A stretch of DNA of 64,000 nucleotides, from contig CM035153.1 of NCBI GenBank assembly GCA_020205615.1, positions 81,667,853-81,731,852 on the forward strand, read 5' to 3'. Origin of the DNA: Panax quinquefolius. Taxonomy: Eukaryota; Streptophyta; Magnoliopsida; Apiales; Araliaceae. Shown here piece by piece: positions 57,960-64,000 of the stretch (position 1 is the stretch's first letter; every line of letters starts with the position of its first letter). The position numbers were made by a program, and so were the translations under genes. The notes under the pieces were generated by a model that saw only the letters and a program-made list of their open reading frames with translations, did not search any database and had not been told where the DNA came from.

Positions 57960-59471
57960 ATGTCTTCTTCGACAGTTAGCCGTATTGATCATACCCCACC
58001 ATTTTTGGTGGTATCTGGTATGCACTCATGGTATGATAGTATATCACCATCAGACATGGTGATCGTAGATGATTTGCTGCAGTATACTATGACCCTGTTG
58101 ATGTTTCAGGTTCCCGCAGGATTTGTAGAGGGTATGCTAGAGCATTGGGTATCGGAGAGATAGGTTTTTCGATTTGGGAGCCAGGAGTTGACTCCTACTT
58201 TGGAGGAGTATGCACGGTTGACGATGCTGCCGCTGGACAGACCTTGTGTGCATATGGCTATCAGAGACATGAACATACAGTTCATGACCCTCGTCGGATT
58301 GAGACGTAGAGTGGTACAGGATGAGATTACATCCGGCCACGTGATATCCTAGCATTTTCGATTTGACAGATTTGGCTCTGAAGATAGTTATGCACAACAC
58401 TCCGGCGATTTCACCACATCGGAGGATCATTGGCGTTTAGCCAGGGTGGATGTATTTCTTTTGTGTGTATTGTAATACGTCTTCATGTCGCGGTACATGG
58501 ATGAGTTGGATATCGGCATCATTATAGCAGTGAGAGCTCTCAAGGAGGGTCATGCCATTGTACCAATGATCATTATAGAGACTCTAAGGTCAGCTACGTA
58601 CTGCTGCACTTATCCCGCAGGAGTGTTCACAGGTAGCTCGGTCATGTTGTACGTGTGGTTTATGTCACACTTGAGACCGATTGGCACACTTAGATGGCAG
58701 AGGTTTTGTTTTACCCATGATATAGCCATGTTGTACTCCTTTCAGCCTATGGAGTGTACAGATGTTGCATCGTGGTCAGCCTTCTTGGCAGGGATTAGAG
58801 ATTCATTTGCTATATTGCCGTGTTCAGGGGTTAGCTCACCCTACAGCTTCATTACTCATGCTTCGGGCATGGATTATCTCCCTCTGGCTGGATTGAAGGG
58901 CATGATTACTTATCATCCACTGGCCGTGTTGTGTCAGTTTAACTAGTTTCAGGATTTTCATCCATTTGAGGGGGCAGTGAGTTAGCGCTTTGCTTCACAC
59001 CGTTTATCAACGGAGGATAGATCTAGGTTGTATGCCTATTGGGATCAGCGAGAGTTGGCTGGATTTTCTGTCAGTCATCCGGGTTGTTCTGCAGAGTATT
59101 CTGCATGGATGGAGACAGAGACTGCATTGGCTGCGGCAGTATCCACAGTGCAGGAGACTGATTTTGACGATGAGGAGCCTATAAAGGAGGCTGATATTCC
59201 CACCAATGACTTAACTGCTGGGCTGCCAGCATATGTGATGGATTTTCCCACCCCAAGTGCCACTGTTACCCAGTATTAGGCACAGCATTTGGAGCAGAGC
59301 TTACATCTGATGACCTATGATAGAGATCAGGCTAGGGCCGCGATGTTGACAACTCTTGATGAGAGAGATACCGCTCTGATAGAGAGGGATGAGGCTAGAT
59401 CAGCCAGGGATGCCTTGATGGCGGAGCGGGATGCCGCTTTATCTGCTAGGGGATGTGGCCATTGCAGATGA
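57960..59471 (+). pseudogene. Antisense gene 2 of element F: DUF7745-like (right copy)
   Basis: From MSSSTVSRIDHTPPFLVVSG it runs through FGSQELTPTLEEYARLTMLP (about 58170-58230), then, after stops, RYMDELDIGIIIAVRALKEG, TGSSVMLYVWFMSHLRPIGT and HASGMDYLPLAGLKGMITYH (58485-58946). It ends in a charged helical tail of ERDEARSARDALMAERDAAL type, coiled-coil-like. The L-x-PTLEEY block and order match DUF7745-family ORFs of plant retroelements; function unknown. Stops at about 58160, 58350, 58476, 58942, 58984 and 59277. The left copy at 39994-41165 keeps a better C-terminus; here the frame breaks after SARGCGHC near 59450. Confidence 0.68.
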
Positions 59472-60518
59472 CACTTCAATTAGATCCCAGATGATCGCGG
59501 TCCTTACCGATACGAGAGTGCTTACATTGATGAGCATTATGCCACGATCGCAGCTTAGCCTTATGATCCGCTAGCTCGTGTAGATACCCTTGGGCGAGAG
59601 CTTGCGCTACCTCCGCCTTCTTGAGAGAGGATGCCATGTTAACCGATAGTCCGCATATATACGTATCTATAGATAGCTTTGTATTTTCCCTCGCATGCAC
59701 TAGCTTAGCCATTTTGTCATGTACAACACATATGTATATATCAAACAGTATTATGTATGGCAGGGAAATATATTTTGATTCACTTCCCTTTTTGTTATGC
59801 CTTGATACTTTCTTGATATTTGTCTGTTTCTTCAGGGCCTTGTGATCTTGATGCATTCTAAACTTATCCTTGATAGATGGACATTGAGACATCGCAAAAT
59901 CTCTCAGAATGGATCATTGATTTCTGTATATCCCTACCATCTTTGGTGTCTTGGGACTTGTATCTATATAGAAAAGTGGAGAGGACGGTGGTTTTTCCTC
60001 TCTGAGATTGACCGCACCACAGATGGTCGCCAATACTTCTACTTGTGAGAAGCCTAGTTAATTCCATCTCTTATGGGTTGGTATTGCTCTTTGAGGCACG
60101 ATCGCAACTTAGATGGTCATCGAATCTTCTATTTATGGGAAGAGGTTGGGTAATTCCATCCCTTTGATCTGAAACCGATGAAATGTGGTGAACTGAAAGT
60201 TGATCCCAGTACCGTGTAACAAGAAGTTTTGTTCTGGTAGGGGTTAGACTGAACCATAAATGGTTGCCTACGTACTCCTATTGAAGAGGAGATCAAGTCT
60301 ACGTAGTTCGAACCTGGTGTAAGAGGTTCAACACTGAATGTTAAAGACAGATAGGTGTAAAAATGTTTTTGTTATTTTCGTAGAGAAAGGGTAGAAATGT
60401 TTTTGTTGTTTTTTTTGTTGTTGCGACCGGGCCATATAGAATATGGTTGCCTACGTACTCCTATTGAAGAGGAGATCAGGTCGACGTAGTTCGCCCCTCA
60501 GGACGAATCGCAGCTATA
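59472..60518. other. Spacer of the right internal region, cut by element G
   Basis: Matches 41030-41955 of the left copy and ends at cgaatcgcagcta (60518). No supported gene apart from the short conserved open stretch at 59842-60048. An extra duplication of ggttgcctacgtactcctat occurs near 60262 and 60443. Pol of this second copy is absent. Confidence 0.6.
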
Positions 60519-63500
60519 GTAGCCCCAAATCCGGGTCCTAATCACCACAAATCTGGTATACTATTTTTATAACTAATTGCGAAAGATATAAACATAAATT
60601 GTTTATACAATACACTTTACACACTATTTCCCAAAATCGAGTAACCTTAACTTATACACAAATCATAACTTATCTAACACATAACATTAATATCAAACTA
60701 TACTATTACAAATTAGCCGCATATTTTATCCCAAGCTAAACTTGGCATTATCCTTTTTCCTGTATCCGAACCCATTCGCCTTATCTGCAATGTTTATCAT
60801 GATATAGCAAGGGTGAGCATGAAAGTTGCCCAGCAAGTTTAAATATAATTTAAAGATATATCATGATTGAAGAGTCTGAATAATAAGCTGGCTATAATTC
60901 ATCAATATAATTGAGAACTAAAGACGAACAAACTTTTGGTCGAACAAGTATTGAACATGAACAAATATATCTGGACCAACTGGTAATGAAGGTGATCAGC
61001 CTTTCATACCTGACTTATACATGCAATATGTACAGAGTACAATTCAACATGGCAATCAGCAATGATTAACCATAAGCATATCCGAATGAAACAACTCTTA
61101 GTAGAGTTAAGTAAAACTTGCCTGAACCGGTGATTACAGCTACGTAATTTATAACGCTTTATCCGAAGACCAAATATTAGTAATATAGATCTCCAATATT
61201 AGAATAATATCATCACAGTATAATATTGTTATATATATATATATACATAGAATAACCTAAACACATAGCATATAATTCTATCAGTCTATTACACACATAA
61301 GACATAGCATCAAGTCAAACTATTTAATTCTGAGTTGAAACCGACACAATTCTATCATTTCGACGGTCTAGTCGGACAATTATCGAGTTTAAGTTCAATT
61401 AAACTTTGCCTAAACACTAAACAATATCTTAGATAATCATATTATCAGTCAAAACAATTTTCATAGACTTGTAATAATTTTCAGATAATTAATATCATTT
61501 ATCATGATTTTTCAATGATTAATATCGTATTTTAATGAATTAATTACCATATAATTCCTTAATCATTAATATTTATTTAATACCAAATATTAATGAAAAT
61601 CATAACATAATATTATAATATAATTATAATATCACAAAATATTTTTAATACTTTAAAATCATAATTATATGATTTTTAAAATGTATAAATCAATTATCCG
61701 ATAACCGATATTAATATCAAAATATTAATATTTTCATGACAAAATATCAAAAGTTATATTTTATAAATTAAAATATTTTTCTAACACTTCAATTATTTTC
61801 ATATAATTTTAAATCATTAATTCTATTTTTCCATAATTTATTTAATATATTTATTAAATAAATTAATTACCATTAATCATAAATTATTAATGAAATTCAT
61901 CACAAAATATTAAAAGTAGTCAAAATAACTTAAAATATTTTCTAATATCATAATATAATTTTTCATGAATTAAAACTATTTTAAATAATTTATTTAATAT
62001 TATAATTAAATAAATAAATACCTTTTTTATTCCAAAAATATTAAATATTTTTGATATATACTCAAAATAATTAAAAACTATTTTTCAGGCTTTAAAATAA
62101 TTTTTCATAATTTATTATGTATTTTTAATAATTAAAAACCATTTTTTCTATTTATTTAATTAATTAATCTATTTTTCGAAAATAAGTGTCACTAAAGAGC
62201 CCTATAGCGACGTAATCTGTCCGCTACAGTGTTTCTTGAGTGTTCTTGGCAATTCCTGTAAACCAATGTCGACACACGAGGTCATAGTTTGACTATCATT
62301 AATTCCTTGATCATACGGTTTCTGGTCTGCTAATGTTTCTAGTTATGTAGTATAAGTGTAATACTACAATCAACATCTCATTTTATGGCCATACAACAAC
62401 AAATCAGAGAGTTATAAGCTTTCTAATATGATATCAGACATGTTCATCAAATTCTGGGTTTTCCAGAATTTTAAGAACAGTTAAGATACCTATTTTGAGC
62501 CCATAATTCTTTGCTTTCCAAGCTTGTTTTGTGTGATCTTTTGATTCGGTATTGTAGAGGAGATGCCAGGCTACAATAATATATCAACAAGTTGGTCTAA
62601 CAACAACATGTTTAAGAAATCATGGTTGGTCAAAGCAACTGTCAGGTACATGCTCAAGAACAAATCTGGGTTTTCCAGATTGTTCATCAAGCAGTTTGGT
62701 CAACGTAGTTTGACCATGATTCTCTACTATCCTGTTACAGATTTGGGTGATGTAAAGGTTATGTAAACAACATGTCAGACTACAAGGATCAATCAACAAC
62801 ATAGCCATAACATCAAATAACAGCAAGATTAAGAGCCTCGGAAAATCTTGTGACATGACATAGAAAATTTCGGGTCAGCCAGATTCAACTTTTTGTGACT
62901 GGTCAACAACCTTTGACCGCTTGTAACTTACGATCTAGACATGCTATGAGGTTGATTCAAGTCTCAGATTAAAGCCCTATCAACAAAGAACATATCTATA
63001 ACATCAATTAACAAAACATCAAACACACACAGATCTAAGACCTCTGACATTCGACTGTCAGGCCACTTTTCAAACTTTTCCTAGATTTTTAAAAATGCTA
63101 GATTCGTGCATCTTAGTGTTATAGATCTATGATCTATCAAGCCAGATCACTTAAAGACATCATAATATATAACTTTAACAAATCAACAACAACATTTAAC
63201 ATCAAATCATCAGATTTCTAAGATTAGGGTTTTATTCCTCTAAAACTTTGATCTTTGATTTCTGATCATTGAATCTGATTATGGAAAGCTATACACTGAT
63301 CATGGCTCAATATTTCACTCTCTCTCTCACTCTAGATTTCGGATTTTGCAGAGAGAGAAAGGGTTGGGCAAGCTTGCTAAGTAAACTAAATAACTTTACT
63401 TATATTTTAAGGTTTGATAATTGATTCAATGAATGGGGCTGATATAGCTGCTGCTCTAATTGATATAGTCACATGCTAAGGCTTAGGGTTGTTCACCAAC

Positions 63501-64000
63501 CCAATATCATGGCAAGATTTGCAAGTTACCAAATAAAGAATGTGATATAAGGGCATTTTGGACATTTCCCCACCATTTTAATTCTAGATTGGTCATTTGA
63601 TCAAACCCTTAGGGTTTAGGGTTTAGTATATTAGAGTTTAGGGTTTAACCCTTAGGGTTTAGGTTTTAACCCTAAAGATTTTACCAAATTAAAATTCTAA
63701 GATTTTCTAATTAGATTTTAAAATAGAAAATCATGATTTCTAAATTATAATTAGGGCTTCCTAATTATATTATAATTTCATAATCATATTAGGACTTAAT
63801 CAAATTAGGATTAATATTTCTTAATTAAAATTGTTAATGTAGCAATTAAATCCACCACTATATATTAGGGTTTTTGACGGAACAATTAGGGTTCAAAAAT
63901 TGGAAATTAGGGTTTGTTAATTAATTAAGTTTTACCCTAATTAAGCTTATAATCAAAAGCACTTGAGCATTATAATTATCATTTAAGTTCCCAGATTAGG
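60519..64000 (-). repeat. LTR of chromovirus element G (continues beyond the window)
   Basis: Starting tagtagccccaaatccgggt, it carries on its left the features that lie near the 3' end of LTRs A and B: an inverted copy of the GCTCACCCTTGC motif (gcaagggtgagc at about 60808) followed by gcccagcaag. To the right come an AT-rich centre (61340-62180) and CCCTAA-rich sequence (63600-63960). The orientation is therefore minus. No PBS lies to its left, so it is a 3' or solo LTR and any element body should lie past 64000. The short ORFs at 62563-62856 have no recognisable content. Confidence 0.72.
63603..63675. repeat. Telomere-like CCCTAAA/TTTAGGG cluster inside LTR G
   Basis: Several TTTAGGG-like units, some in opposite orientation (cccttagggtttagggttta, aacccttagggtttagg). 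Too short and mixed to be a telomere; a local cluster within an LTR. Confidence 0.7.

Larger units (their letters stand above)
36285..60518 (-). mobile_element. Element F: Tat/Ogre-type retrotransposon in an LTR-int-LTR-int array with antisense genes
   Basis: Gag-pol lies on the minus strand (49600-42351), with two RNase H domains and a PBS at 50245-50266. On the plus strand, between pol and the LTR, lie antisense genes. The left LTR (36285-39992) is fused to a truncated antisense gene. The right LTR (50267-55659) is followed by a second copy of the antisense region (55700-59471) and spacer (to 60518), where element G cuts in. A single right LTR thus serves two internal regions. Confidence 0.85.

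Noticed and set aside
62563..62856. Short ORFs on both strands near the right end
   Set aside because: They lie in LTR G, overlap in opposite directions and show no recognisable motif.
63603..63675. Interstitial telomere or chromosome end
   Set aside because: The units are few, imperfect and in mixed orientation, within an LTR.

Overview
This window is plant nuclear DNA, most likely from a eudicot with a repeat-rich genome. It is almost entirely a nest of degenerate LTR retrotransposons. I see no complete host gene and no rRNA, tRNA or CRISPR array. The only host-gene trace I can argue for is a short N-terminal piece of an RLCK-VII/PBS1-like receptor-like cytoplasmic kinase at 11836-12039, cut by a retrotransposon LTR. 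The plant assignment rests on the element lineages: Tekay/Del-type chromoviruses, Athila, a Tat/Ogre-type element with two RNase H domains and antisense genes, and a Ty1/copia element.

Layout. (A) 1-5340, plus strand: the 3' half of a chromovirus pol, PPT, a 2.65 kb LTR (2160-4813), then a PBS and the start of a second internal region, so one LTR is shared by two internal regions. (B) 5341-11835, minus strand: a second chromovirus with a cut 3' LTR, large pol deletions, a two-knuckle Gag and a full 2.93 kb 5' LTR inserted in the kinase fragment. (C) 12545-15898, plus strand: the 3' end of an Athila element. 15899-17452 holds an unidentified decayed ORF. (D) 17453-36284: two copia-type LTRs facing each other (an inverted pair about 3.6 kb long); the right one heads a copia element with leader, gag, protease and integrase remnants. 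(E) 24163-35646, minus strand: a structurally complete Athila element inserted into copia D, flanked by the duplicated target GTAAT. (F) 36285-60518: a Tat-type element, minus strand for gag-pol, that interrupts the copia integrase. Its pol lies between two LTR-plus-antisense-gene blocks. The right block keeps a two-gene antisense locus (plant mobile domain-like, then DUF7745-like) with at least one recognisable intron. The left block has lost the first gene by a deletion. (G) 60519-64000, minus strand: the LTR of a third chromovirus inserted into F, whose body should lie beyond the window.

Relative order. E and F both interrupt D, so D is older than both. G cuts F. B interrupts the kinase gene. 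All coding regions carry stops or frameshifts, so nothing here looks autonomous. E is the best preserved, with near-intact RT and protease frames and very similar LTRs. The most distinctive material is the antisense gene pair of F, the shared-LTR architectures in A and F, the 913-bp duplication inside the right LTR of F, and the inverted copia LTR pair.
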